The translations under genes were made by a program, and so were the position numbers. Source: Halococcus thailandensis JCM 13552 (GTDB lineage: Archaea > Halobacteriota > Halobacteria > Halobacteriales > Halococcaceae). Taken from it: a stretch of 47,012 nucleotides of DNA. Below, piece after piece: positions 24,183 to 32,113 of this stretch. Numbering within the stretch: the first letter of the stretch is position 1; every line of letters begins with the position of its first letter. The stretch lies in NCBI RefSeq assembly GCF_000336715.1, contig NZ_AOMF01000163.1:1-47012 (forward strand), written 5' to 3'. The notes beneath the pieces are model-generated. The model was not told where the DNA came from, searched no databases, and saw only the letters and a program-made list of their open reading frames with translations.

Positions 24183-25103
24183 ATGGCGACGTGTGACGTC
24201 TGCGGCAGATCGGAAAACATGCCGTACCACTGCCGACACTGCGGCGGGACCTTCTGCGGCGAGCACCGTCTGCCCGAGAGCCACGACTGTCCGGGCCTCG
24301 ACGACTGGAACGATCCCGAGGGCGTCTTCGACAGCGGGTTCGACGACAGCGTGAACAACCGGGGTGGGCAGTCGTCGAGTTGGCTCTCGGGGCTGCTCGA
24401 CACCGGCACCGGCGGCCCGCTCGGCTACTTCCGCGGCAACATGACGTTCGTCTTCCTCGGACTGATGTTCGTCACCTTCGCGCTGCAGATCATGGTCTTC
24501 CCGTTCCTCGGCGCGCCACCCGGCAGTCAGCTCTGGAACGCGGTGTTCGTGATCTCGCCGCAGCATCCCGAGTACGTCTGGACGTGGTTCACCTCGATCT
24601 TCGCCCACGGCGGCTTCGTCCATCTCCTGGTCAACGGGATCGTGATCTACTTCTTCGGGCGAATCGTCGAGAACTACATCGGTTCGCGCGATTTCACCCT
24701 GCTCTTCCTCGGGAGCGGCGCGCTCGCCGGACTCGGCCAGATCGGTATCGAGATGCTCCAGGGAGGGATCACGGGTGCGCTCGGTGCGAGCGGTGCCGCG
24801 CTCGCGATCATGGGCGTCCTCACCGTTCTCAAACCCGATCTCCGCGTCTATCTCTACTTCTTCATTCCCGTCCCGATCTGGCTGCTCACCATCGGTTACG
24901 TCGTCATCTCGGTCTCGGGCGCGCTCGGCGGGCCGGGCATCGCCGGCGTCGCCAACGTCGCCCACCTCGTCGGCCTGCTCATCGGACTCGCCTATGGCCG
25001 GCGCGTCAAGGGTCGAAAGCGCATGCCCAACCAGCTTCAGTTCGGCGGCGGGCGCGGCGGTGGCGGCATGGGCGGTCCCGGACGTGGACGGGGACCGTTC
25101 TGA
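24183..25103 (+). CDS. Rhomboid intramembrane serine protease with N-terminal AN1 zinc finger
   Basis: 306 residues. Residues 4-36 form an AN1-type zinc finger: Cys4, Cys7, Cys17, Cys20, Cys25, His28, His34, Cys36. A linker (40-80) leads to a six-helix rhomboid domain with FAHGGFVHLLVNGIVIYFFG (His and Asn151), GASGAALAIMG (catalytic Ser203) and VANVAHLVGLLIGLAYGRR (catalytic His261). The C-terminus is a Gly/Arg-rich tail. Rhomboids cut transmembrane helices; the zinc finger may bind substrate or ubiquitin-like proteins, which is inference. The stop TGA overlaps the nfi ATG (TGATG), so the two are translated together. Confidence 0.92.
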   Translation: MATCDVCGRSENMPYHCRHCGGTFCGEHRLPESHDCPGLDDWNDPEGVFDSGFDDSVNNRGGQSSSWLSGLLDTGTGGPLGYFRGNMTFVFLGLMFVTFALQIMVFPFLGAPPGSQLWNAVFVISPQHPEYVWTWFTSIFAHGGFVHLLVNGIVIYFFGRIVENYIGSRDFTLLFLGSGALAGLGQIGIEMLQGGITGALGASGAALAIMGVLTVLKPDLRVYLYFFIPVPIWLLTIGYVVISVSGALGGPGIAGVANVAHLVGLLIGLAYGRRVKGRKRMPNQLQFGGGRGGGGMGGPGRGRGPF

Positions 25104-25894
25104 TGGAGCCCGTCCGTCCTGAGTTCGTCCCCGACGCCAGTAGCTCGCGCGAGGAGATGGAGGCCCTCCAGCGCACGGTCGCCGACGAAGCGATCTTCGC
25201 GGACGAGTTCCCGTTCGATCCCGCGACCGTTTCGATGGCGAACACGCTCACAGCCACGACCGGTGACTCGCCCATCGTTGTCGGTATCGACCAGGCCTTT
25301 CTCGACGAGCGGGCGGTCGGTGCGGTCGTCGCCCTGCGCGACGGCGAGGTGATCGAACGCGCGAGCGCCGCCGTCGACTGCGAGTTTCCGTATATCCCCG
25401 GCCTGCTCTCCTTTCGCGAGGCCGGGGCGATCGTTGCCGCGCTCGGGAATCTCGATACCCAGCCCGACCTCGCGGTGTTCGACGGCAGCGGGCGCATCCA
25501 CTACCGTGAGGCGGGTCTCGCCACCCACCTCGGCGTCGTCTTCGATCTCCCGAGCATCGGCGTCGCCAAGAGCCTGCTGTGTGGCAGCCCGCAGGGCTCG
25601 CTCGACGGACGTTCGGAGGGTGCGCGCGTCGCCATCGACGCCGACGAGGACGTCGAAGGGGCCGACGGAACGATCGGCTACGCGCTCCAGACGCGCCAGT
25701 ACGACTCCGGGAACCGCCACATCAACCCGGTCTACGTGAGCCCGGGCCATCGCGTCGGTCCCGAGACGGCCGCGGATCTCGTCGAGCAGCTCTGCGACGG
25801 CTACAAGCTCCCCGAACCGACGCGACTCGCCGACAGCCACGCCGCGACGGCGAAGGGCGAATTCGGCGAGCGGACGCGGAACGACGGAAGTTAA
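25103..25894 (+). CDS. nfi: Endonuclease V
   Basis: 263 residues from the ATG overlapping the rhomboid stop; the same frame is open upstream but lies inside the rhomboid gene. Endonuclease V nicks DNA near deoxyinosine (and RNA inosine in some lineages). Motifs: VVGIDQAFLDERAV with catalytic Asp63, PYIPGLLSFREAGA with Glu106 and the PYIP wedge, DLAVFDGSGRIHYREAGLAT with Asp127, and GVAKSLL. RIHYREAGLA replaces the more usual HPRxxGLA but keeps the spacing. The coupling with a membrane protease is of unknown meaning. TCTGCAG-free spacing and a full-length domain support a functional gene. Confidence 0.93.
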   Translation: MEPVRPEFVPDASSSREEMEALQRTVADEAIFADEFPFDPATVSMANTLTATTGDSPIVVGIDQAFLDERAVGAVVALRDGEVIERASAAVDCEFPYIPGLLSFREAGAIVAALGNLDTQPDLAVFDGSGRIHYREAGLATHLGVVFDLPSIGVAKSLLCGSPQGSLDGRSEGARVAIDADEDVEGADGTIGYALQTRQYDSGNRHINPVYVSPGHRVGPETAADLVEQLCDGYKLPEPTRLADSHAATAKGEFGERTRNDGS

Positions 25895-25922
25895 CTACCC
25901 GGCCCGAGAGGAATGGGATAGA

Positions 25923-26744
25923 ATGGCGAAAACCGTACTCATCACGGGCTGTTCGTCGGGCATCGGCCGCGCGACGGCCGAGGCCTTCCTCGACGCCGAA
26001 TGGACCGTCTACGCGACCGCCCGTGACGACGCCGACGTCTCGGATCTCGAACTGGCGGGCTGCGAGACTGCCGCGCTCGACGTGACCGACGACGATCAGG
26101 TCGAGAGCGTCGTCGAGCGGATCGTCGAGGAGACCGACAGGATCGACTGTCTGGTGAACAACGCGGGCTACGGCCAGTTCGGGCCGATCGAGGACGTCCC
26201 CACCGAACGGGTCCGCGAACAGTTCGAGACCAACGCCTTCGGTCCGCACCGACTGATCCGAGCCGTCCTCCCGCACATGCGCGACCGCGGACGCGGCCGC
26301 ATCATCAACGTTTCGAGCACTGCCGGTCGCTTCGCCACCCCCGGGCGTGGCGTTTACGCCGGATCGAAATCCGCGCTCGAAGCGATGTCCGAGGCGCTGC
26401 GCACGGAGGTCGCCGACTACGGCATCGACGTGTCGGTCGTCGCGCCCGGTCCGGTCGCCACCGCGTTCGAGGAGCGTGCCGGCGACGAGCTCGACGGGCT
26501 CGAACGATCGGGTGCCTACGAGCTGTTCTACGACTACTTCGAGGACTACCGAACCGTGGTCGAGGGCGGCGTCGGTACCGTCAGCCCCACCGAGGTCGCC
26601 GACGCCATCCTCGATGCGGCAGTCGCCCCCGATCCGCCGGCGCGCTACCCCGTCGGAACGCTCGCGGGAGTCGCCGAGTACGCTCGCTTCCTCCCTGCCG
26701 GCGTGCGCAACTCGCTCTACGATCTCGTTCGCCGCTTCGTGTAG
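25923..26744 (+). CDS. Short-chain dehydrogenase/reductase (SDR)
   Basis: 273 residues. Classical SDR motifs: LITGCSSGIGRATAEAFLDA (TGxxxGIG), TARDDADVSDLELAG after beta-2 (an arginine, suggesting NADP preference), LVNNAGYGQFG (NNAG), INVSSTAGRFATPGRGVYAG with catalytic Ser and YAGSKSALEAMSEALRTEV with Tyr and Lys. The C-terminal extension (about 180-273), with PARYPVGTLAGVAEYARFLP, matches the 11beta-HSD/retinol-dehydrogenase-like SDR group, often membrane- or lipid-associated. The substrate is unknown. GTTAACTACC about 30 bases upstream and GAGAGGA before the ATG are possible promoter and ribosome site. Confidence 0.92.
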   Translation: MAKTVLITGCSSGIGRATAEAFLDAEWTVYATARDDADVSDLELAGCETAALDVTDDDQVESVVERIVEETDRIDCLVNNAGYGQFGPIEDVPTERVREQFETNAFGPHRLIRAVLPHMRDRGRGRIINVSSTAGRFATPGRGVYAGSKSALEAMSEALRTEVADYGIDVSVVAPGPVATAFEERAGDELDGLERSGAYELFYDYFEDYRTVVEGGVGTVSPTEVADAILDAAVAPDPPARYPVGTLAGVAEYARFLPAGVRNSLYDLVRRFV

Positions 26745-26761
26745 CTCCGGCGACCACTATG

Positions 26762-26830
26762 ACGAACCGTTCGTAATCGGAATCGAAATTGTTGTTAACA
26801 ACTACCACTACCCTGTCCCAATGTGGGACG
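26762..26830. repeat. Cluster of three inverted repeats in an AT-rich gap
   Basis: ACGAA-CCG-TTCGT (26762-26774), GTTGTTAACAAC (26791-26802) and GTCCCA-ATG-TGGGAC (26815-26829) follow each other within 70 bases. Two have the three-base centre seen in the intergenic repeats. They could be a terminator of the SDR gene or operators for the next gene. After them the sequence turns AT-rich, with ATAATATAG at 26834-26842 and again at 26854-26862, exactly 20 bases apart. Confidence 0.5.
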
Positions 26831-26950
26831 CAGATAATATAGAAACCTCATGAATAATATAGCGAATTCATATTTTACACAAATCCCGACACGAAACCTA
26901 ATTACCTAGAGAACACCGTCTTTCAACCACGTCTTGTTGTTGAATCCGTA

Positions 26951-27586
26951 ATGGCAGACGACACGGAGAAAGACGGTATCGATCGACGACGAGCACTCTC
27001 GAAGATCGGCGCGACAGCGGCCGCTGGCGTCGTCGGGATCGCCGGGTTTCAGCATTTCACCCGACCCGCGTTCGCCATCGACGCCGAATCGCTCAGCGCT
27101 GCGGATGTCGACATCGCTTCTGACGACGGGACGATTCAGGACGTCTTCCTCAAGCCGGATCTCACGTATTCGTGGGACGGAATCGACGCCGATCCGGAGG
27201 AGATCGAGTTCGTGGTGTCGATCCAGGATGGACTCGATGACGACGATTACGAGAAACTCGGTTCAGAAACAGCCGATCTCTCCTCGTCGGGACGGGATAC
27301 GAACGACGGGATCTACGCCTTCAAAGAGCAGCTCAGCATCGTCGAGGACGGCCCCTGGGAGAAAGACGAATTCCACGCCGAGGATGATGGAGAGACGCGT
27401 ACCGTGGGCCCGATCGGGCTCCAAATCGAAGGGAATCTCGATGCCGGCGATAGCGAACACAGCGACACGAAAACCGCTGAGTTCGAGGTCAACGTCACGA
27501 ACAACAGCGTCGAGTTCGGCTCCGGAGACGGCAACGATAGTGCGGGTGGCGGTATCGGTGGCAACGCCGGTACCGGTGGGAGCTAA
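26951..27586 (+). CDS. Predicted Tat-exported protein, unknown function
   Basis: 211 residues. The N-terminus MADDTEKDGIDRRRALSKIG has a twin-arginine motif (RRRAL) followed by a hydrophobic core (ATAAAGVVGIAGF) and a likely cleavage region before IDAESL; secretion in the folded state by the Tat system is the haloarchaeal norm. The mature part is acidic and strand-rich, with TYSWDGIDADPEEIEFVVSI and TRTVGPIGLQIEGNLDAGDS, suggesting a beta-sandwich. It contains a likely N-glycosylation site (NVTNNS) and ends in a Gly/Ser-rich tail. I do not recognise the family. It is flanked upstream by AT-rich DNA and downstream by a gatE-like remnant, which hints at an inserted locus. Confidence 0.75.
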   Translation: MADDTEKDGIDRRRALSKIGATAAAGVVGIAGFQHFTRPAFAIDAESLSAADVDIASDDGTIQDVFLKPDLTYSWDGIDADPEEIEFVVSIQDGLDDDDYEKLGSETADLSSSGRDTNDGIYAFKEQLSIVEDGPWEKDEFHAEDDGETRTVGPIGLQIEGNLDAGDSEHSDTKTAEFEVNVTNNSVEFGSGDGNDSAGGGIGGNAGTGGS

Positions 27587-27632
27587 ACGTCGACTGGGCC
27601 ACCGACGACCGAACGAACTCCTTGCCAGGGAT

Positions 27633-27672
27633 CACTCGCCGAGATAGCGAGCGCGGAGCACGCCGATCACGA
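27633..27672 (+). pseudogene. Decayed copy of the gatE 5' end
   Basis: 34 of 40 bases match 28570-28609, that is, the last 14 bases before gatE and its first codons (SAEHADHE). An 18-base stretch, GAGCGCGGAGCACGCCGA, is identical. The start codon position reads GCG, not ATG, and similarity weakens after codon 9. It lies in the same orientation as gatE, with a membrane-protein gene between the two copies. Confidence 0.65.
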
Positions 27673-27703
27673 ACGGAGCTACTGGATGGTCGCCGACGAA
27701 CAG

Positions 27704-28366
27704 TCAGGAGCTTTCGGTGAGTTGCAGGTAGAGAAACGCCTGCATCCCGGCCAGAAACGAGTCCATGATGAGGACGCCACCGATCTCCGCGACGAACGAC
27801 GACTGCACGATCCCGAACAACGAGACGAGAACGACGAGCCCACAGACGAACACGAGCGTGACCGCGAACGCGGTGGCGAGGACGGAGCCGTTCATCAGTC
27901 GCCAGCTCGTGGTGAGCGCCTCGGCCGGCCCGTATCCGTCGATCATCACCGCCGGCGTGGAGAGAAACAGTCGAAAATAGAGATACAGTCCGGGGAGGGC
28001 GAACACGAAAAACCCCACCCAGCCGAGGGTATCCGGAACGGCGAGCGCCATCCCACCGACGAACACCGACAGATACGACGCGACCGTCGCGAGAAACGCC
28101 ATGAACAGCCGGAGCAGAAACGGCGAATCCGTTCGCGTCCGTCCACCGAGCGCTCGGTAGGCGACGACGACACCGACGAGGATCAGCAACAGCCGTGCCG
28201 CAACGCCGATGAACGGCGGGAGAACGATCCCAAATAGCCCTGAAACGATAAACAGTCCGACGATGGCTGGCGATTGCCGGATGGCGTCGACCGCTCCGCG
28301 AAGAACGGCGAGCATCGAGGGCCCTGCAAGCGGCGATGACTCCGTCGACATGGGTTCGACATGCAT
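27704..28366 (-). CDS. Multi-pass membrane protein, unknown function
   Basis: 220 residues (start at 28366, or an ATG 15 bases later). Hydrophobic segments near 35-70, 83-108, 112-135 and 160-205. FRLFLSTPAVMIDGYGPAEA then LTTSWRLMNGSVLATAFAVT resembles the corresponding part of the protein at 12122-12985, so it belongs to the same broad group of haloarchaeal membrane proteins. No enzyme motif is visible. It lies between the gatE-like remnant and gatE, transcribed away from gatE. The 216 bases upstream are AT-richer than average and hold no gene, apart from the gatE promoter. Confidence 0.75.
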   Translation of the reverse strand: MHVEPMSTESSPLAGPSMLAVLRGAVDAIRQSPAIVGLFIVSGLFGIVLPPFIGVAARLLLILVGVVVAYRALGGRTRTDSPFLLRLFMAFLATVASYLSVFVGGMALAVPDTLGWVGFFVFALPGLYLYFRLFLSTPAVMIDGYGPAEALTTSWRLMNGSVLATAFAVTLVFVCGLVVLVSLFGIVQSSFVAEIGGVLIMDSFLAGMQAFLYLQLTESS

Positions 28367-28551
28367 CGGTCGGGATGAACAACGTTGTGATTTCTACCGA
28401 ATTGTATTCAAACAATAGCTGTATCGTTTTGTCCCTACTCCATTCGAATCGTTCAATAGTATCGATCGTCGTCTCAGTTCGCCAACTCCTCCGAGGACCG
28501 TTCGACGGTAGAGTCGGTCCGGCCACAGACGGGACGCCGGCGACTGGACGG

Positions 28552-28559
28552 GTTTTTGT
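28552..28559 (+). promoter_or_regulatory. TATA-like box of gatE
   Basis: GTTTTTGT lies 25-32 bases before the gatE ATG. Confidence 0.45.
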
Positions 28560-28583
28560 CGCTGGACGCCACACGACGAGGTA

Positions 28584-30470
28584 ATGAGCGCGGAGCACGC
28601 CGACCACGAGTACGATTACGAGGAGCTGGGTCTCGTCGCCGGGCTGGAGATCCACCAGCAGCTCGACACGGCATCGAAACTGTTCTGTGGCTGTCCGACC
28701 GATCGGCGCGAGCCCGAGGAGTCGACTCATCGCTTCCGGCGCTACCTCCACCCGACGCGGAGCGAACTCGGCGAGATCGACGTCGCGGCGCTCGAAGAGG
28801 CGAGCGTCGAGCGCGAGTTCGAGTATCTGGCCTTCGATTCGACCTGTCTCGTGGAGGCCGACGAGGAACCGCCCCACCGGATCGACGACGAGGCGATCGA
28901 GACCGTCCTGGAGATCGCCGGCCTGCTCGACATGACCCCCGTCGACGAAGCTCACGTGATGCGCAAGATCGTCGTCGACGGCTCCAACACGTCCGGATTC
29001 CAGCGCTCGGCGCGCGTCGCCGGTGACGGTGCGATCAGCACCTCCGAAGGCGCAGTCGGCATCGAGGACATGGAGCTCGAAGAGGAGAGCGCCGGCCGCG
29101 TCGCCGAGACCGACGCCGGGGTGCGCTACGCGCTCGATAGACTCGGGATCCCGCTCGTCGAGATCGGGACGAAACCCGATATCGGTTCGCCGGCACAGGC
29201 CAAGGAGGCTGCCGAGCGCATCGGTATGCTGCTGCGCTCCACAGGAAAGGTAAAGCGCGGGCTCGGCACGATCCGTCAGGACGTCAACGTCTCGATCGCC
29301 GAGGGCGCGCGCGTCGAGCTCAAGGGCGTCCAGAGCCTCGACGACATCGACGATATCGTACGCAACGAGGCCGGTCGGCAGGTCGAACTCCTCGACATCC
29401 GCGAGGAACTCGACAGTCGTGACGCGAGCGTCGGCGACCCGACGGACGTCTCGGGGGTGTTCGACGGAACCGACAGCGGGCTCATCGGCGGCGCGCTCTC
29501 CGGGGATGGGGTGGCGATGGCCGTTCGGCTGGAGGGGTTCGACGGACTCGTCGGTCGTGAACTCCAGCCCGACCGCCGCCTGGGAACCGAGTTCGCCGAT
29601 CACGCCAAGCGCCACGGCGTCGGCGGCATCTTCCACACCGACGAGCTGCCGGCCTACGGCGTCACCGAGGACGAAGTCGCGGCGCTCGAAGAAGCGGTCG
29701 ATGCGAGCGAGGACGACGCGGTGGCGATGGTCGCTGCCGACCCCGAGAGCGCGGAGGCGGCCATCGAGGCGGTCGCCGACCGCGCACGGGCAGCCATCGA
29801 TGGCGTGCCCGAGGAGACCCGTGGGGCGAACGACGACGGCACGACACGCTATCTCAGACCGCTCCCGGGCGCGGCGCGGATGTATCCCGAAACTGACGTT
29901 CCTCCCGTAGAACTCGACTTCGAGGGGATCGAGACGCCCGAACTCCTCACCGAACGGGTCGAACGCTATCGATCGGAGCTCGGGCTCGACGCCGGGCTCG
30001 CCGAACAGGTCGCCTACGGCCGGCGGATGAGCCTGTTCGAGGCGGCCGTCGAGCGCGGCGTCGATCCGACCCTTGCGGCGGGCACGGTCGAGAGCACCGC
30101 GACCGAACTCCGGCGCGACGGCGTTCCGATCGAGAACGTGGACGACGACCGCTTTCTCGCCCTGTTCGATCTCTATCAGGAGGACGAGGTGACGAGCGAG
30201 GGAATCCCCGACCTGCTCGCGTCGATCGCCGAAAATCCAGAGCTCTCCCCGGCCGAGGCCGCCGAGCGCGAGGGACTCGGGAGCGCGGGCGACGACGAGG
30301 TTCGCGAGGCCGTCGTCGAAGTGGTCGAACGAAACGAGGAACAAGTCGAACAGCAGGGGATGGGCGCGTTCTCCGGGCTGATGGGCGAGTGCATGGGCGC
30401 GCTCGGCGGCCGTGCGGAGGGCGACGAGGTGAGCGAACTGCTGCGCGAGGAGATCCAGAAACGGGCTTAA
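28584..30470 (+). CDS. gatE: Glutamyl-tRNA(Gln) amidotransferase subunit E
   Basis: 628 residues, typical GatE length. With GatD it converts Glu-tRNA(Gln) to Gln-tRNA(Gln), the route used by archaea without a usable glutaminyl-tRNA synthetase. The N-terminal GatB-like kinase domain shows LGLVAGLEIHQQLDTASKLF, CGCPTD, VDEAHVMRKIVVDGSNTSGF and PLVEIGTKPDIGSP, and VKRGLGTIRQDVNVSIAEGA. The AspRS-type insertion (GAD) domain lies around 280-400, distinguishing GatE from GatB. A helical and YqeY-like tail follows to the C-terminus (GMGAFSGLMGECMGALGGRA). gatD is not adjacent. The first codons are duplicated upstream at 27633-27672. Confidence 0.96.
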   Translation: MSAEHADHEYDYEELGLVAGLEIHQQLDTASKLFCGCPTDRREPEESTHRFRRYLHPTRSELGEIDVAALEEASVEREFEYLAFDSTCLVEADEEPPHRIDDEAIETVLEIAGLLDMTPVDEAHVMRKIVVDGSNTSGFQRSARVAGDGAISTSEGAVGIEDMELEEESAGRVAETDAGVRYALDRLGIPLVEIGTKPDIGSPAQAKEAAERIGMLLRSTGKVKRGLGTIRQDVNVSIAEGARVELKGVQSLDDIDDIVRNEAGRQVELLDIREELDSRDASVGDPTDVSGVFDGTDSGLIGGALSGDGVAMAVRLEGFDGLVGRELQPDRRLGTEFADHAKRHGVGGIFHTDELPAYGVTEDEVAALEEAVDASEDDAVAMVAADPESAEAAIEAVADRARAAIDGVPEETRGANDDGTTRYLRPLPGAARMYPETDVPPVELDFEGIETPELLTERVERYRSELGLDAGLAEQVAYGRRMSLFEAAVERGVDPTLAAGTVESTATELRRDGVPIENVDDDRFLALFDLYQEDEVTSEGIPDLLASIAENPELSPAEAAEREGLGSAGDDEVREAVVEVVERNEEQVEQQGMGAFSGLMGECMGALGGRAEGDEVSELLREEIQKRA

Positions 30471-30571
30471 ATACTGTCGGACAGATTTGATCGAGAACTT
30501 GTGACGCGAAAATCGGCCTGTTGTAGTGGCTTCTCGGAATCGAATTTTCACGTACATCTGTTCAACAGTAT
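30471..30571. repeat. Possible small inverted-repeat element after gatE
   Basis: ATACTGTCGGACAGAT (30471-30486) and ATCTGTTCAACAGTAT (30556-30571) are inverted relative to each other with 13 of 16 bases paired. Each end is itself a short inverted repeat, CTGT-NNN-ACAG. The 101-base segment starts one base after the gatE stop. No target duplication is visible. It could be a mini-element or a pair of regulatory/terminator hairpins; no gene fits between. Confidence 0.35.
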
Positions 30572-30579
30572 GAGAACCC

Positions 30580-31413
30580 TCACTCCGTATCGCGATCGGG
30601 ACCGAGGAACGCTGGACGCAGACCGCCGAGTGCGGGCACCGGGAGCACGCGCTCGGGATCGACGCGTCGGGAGACCCAGTAGGCGACGCCCACGAGGACG
30701 ACCGCGAAGGCGGCGTCGGTGATCCAGTGGATGCCGAGATAGAACGTCGAGAGGACGATGAGACCAGCGAGGGCGAGCGCGGTGGCGGCGTATCGCGGTC
30801 CGGCCTTCCTAGCGTAGAGCGCGGCGAGCACCGACAGCCCGGTGTGGAGGCTCGGGAACGCCTTGACCATCGTGTCGGTAGCGAGCATGCCCGCCCTGAT
30901 GATCGGGCTCACGTCGAAGATGAGCGGCTTGACGGCCACCGCCGGGTAGAGCGCCGGGATCCCGACGGGGACGAAGACGAAGAAGGGCACGGCGATCAGG
31001 ACGAGGACGACGTACGCGAGCGCGTAGCGCCGTGCCTCGCGCTCGTCGTGGGCCTTGAGCTTGAAGTAGGTGAACAGGACGATCGTCGGAAAGCCGACGA
31101 GATAGGCGGCGGTGAACAGCAGCGTGAGCGGTTCGCTCGTCACCGACTGGAAGGCCGCGACGACCGGCCCCTCGAACTCGTAGACGAGCCACGTGAACGT
31201 TCGATCGGCGTGAAAGCGGTGAGCGATCGTGTTCACGAGGTTGGTGACGATCCAGGCGACGCCGAGATATTTCCAGTCGGTTTGGAGGAACTCCTTGACG
31301 AAACCCACGGGGTCGAGCCGTGGGAGGAAGACGGCCGCGGCGACGCCCATCGCGAGCAGCGAGCCGAGCGCGACCGAGAGCGTGTACGCCGTCGGCAGCG
31401 AAACCGCGAGCAT
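30580..31413 (-). CDS. PAP2-type membrane phosphatase/transferase (inositol-phosphotransferase-like)
   Basis: 277 residues from the ATG at 31413; an 89-residue upstream open extension has no membrane-protein character. About six membrane helices. The PAP2-like motifs are KAFPSLHTGLSVLAALYARK (PSLHTG in place of PSGH) and STFYLGIHWITDAAFA (H-x3-D). The first motif (K-x6-RP) is not obvious; HRFHADRTFTW near residue 65 is the nearest basic region. The PSLH/GIHWITD combination is like the PAP2_3 (Aur1/Ipt1) branch, which moves phosphoinositol or similar head groups onto lipids. In haloarchaea a role in lipid head-group transfer or recycling is plausible but inferred. It is divergent from a J-domain gene. 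Confidence 0.82.
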   Translation of the reverse strand: MLAVSLPTAYTLSVALGSLLAMGVAAAVFLPRLDPVGFVKEFLQTDWKYLGVAWIVTNLVNTIAHRFHADRTFTWLVYEFEGPVVAAFQSVTSEPLTLLFTAAYLVGFPTIVLFTYFKLKAHDEREARRYALAYVVLVLIAVPFFVFVPVGIPALYPAVAVKPLIFDVSPIIRAGMLATDTMVKAFPSLHTGLSVLAALYARKAGPRYAATALALAGLIVLSTFYLGIHWITDAAFAVVLVGVAYWVSRRVDPERVLPVPALGGLRPAFLGPDRDTE

Positions 31414-31513
31414 CGGCGGGAATCGACGGAGACCGCACAAAGCCGTTGTGATTCCACCCGTCATGCCCGCCGCCGACGGACGATTTATTACTCGTCGTCG
31501 GCTACCGGCGGAC

Positions 31514-32113
31514 GTGCTCGACGTGGTATCGCTGCCCGTCTGGCTGCTCGGGATGGCGCTCGGAGCCGGCTCGCTGCTGGTGGTCGCCGGCGTCTTCGCC
31601 CTCGGCGCGCGACTGTTCCCGACGATGCCGATCGACGCGGGCTCCGACCAAACGGAGAGCGGAGCAAGTGGTGATGCCAAACGTCGCCGGGAGATCCGCG
31701 ACTATCTCGAAACGATCGGCGAGTCGTTCGTCGAGAACCATCCGATCGAGAGCCGATCAGTCGCCTTCTATCTGCCCGAACGTGACGTCGCGATCACGTT
31801 CGATCCGCGGACGTACTACCGTCTCCGGCGCTCCTCGACCCATGCCGTCCTGGTCGAACACGAACTGCCCGGCGTCCATCTCGGTTCACGACTCCCCTTC
31901 GAGACGCCGACCCTCGAGATCGAGGACGGCGAGATCGACCCCGCGAGCGCCGCCTTTGCGGTTCTCGACATCTCGACCGAAGCGAGCGCGCGCGAAGTCA
32001 CCGCCGCCTATCGGGAGAAAGTCAAACGGGTTCATCCCGACCACGGCGGCGATCACGAGGAGTTCAAGCGCGTGCGCGAGGCCTACACGACCGCGAAGGA
32101 ACGCGCCGGCTAG
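31514..32113 (+). CDS. Membrane-anchored J-domain (DnaJ-like) protein
   Basis: 199 residues from a GTG at 31514 (an ATG at 31463 would add 17). The GTG is preferred because TTTATTA at 31483-31489 is 25-31 bases upstream of it. A membrane helix (about 2-28, LPVWLLGMALGAGSLLVVAG) is followed by a central soluble domain with RSVAFYLPERDVAITFDPRT and HAVLVEHELPGVHL. The C-terminus is a J domain: VLDISTEASAREVTAAYREK, VKRVHPDHGGDHEEFKRVRE, AYTTAKE, with the HPD motif that stimulates Hsp70 (DnaK). It probably recruits DnaK to the membrane. It is divergent from the PAP2 gene and overlaps the convergent regulator gene by four bases. Confidence 0.83.
   Translation: MLDVVSLPVWLLGMALGAGSLLVVAGVFALGARLFPTMPIDAGSDQTESGASGDAKRRREIRDYLETIGESFVENHPIESRSVAFYLPERDVAITFDPRTYYRLRRSSTHAVLVEHELPGVHLGSRLPFETPTLEIEDGEIDPASAAFAVLDISTEASAREVTAAYREKVKRVHPDHGGDHEEFKRVREAYTTAKERAG

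Noticed and set aside
27495-30557. 1020-codon minus-strand open frame opposite gatE and the membrane protein
   Set aside because: It is an artefact of high G+C third positions opposite real genes; its composition is repetitive and no family motif is visible, while gatE on the plus strand is unmistakable.
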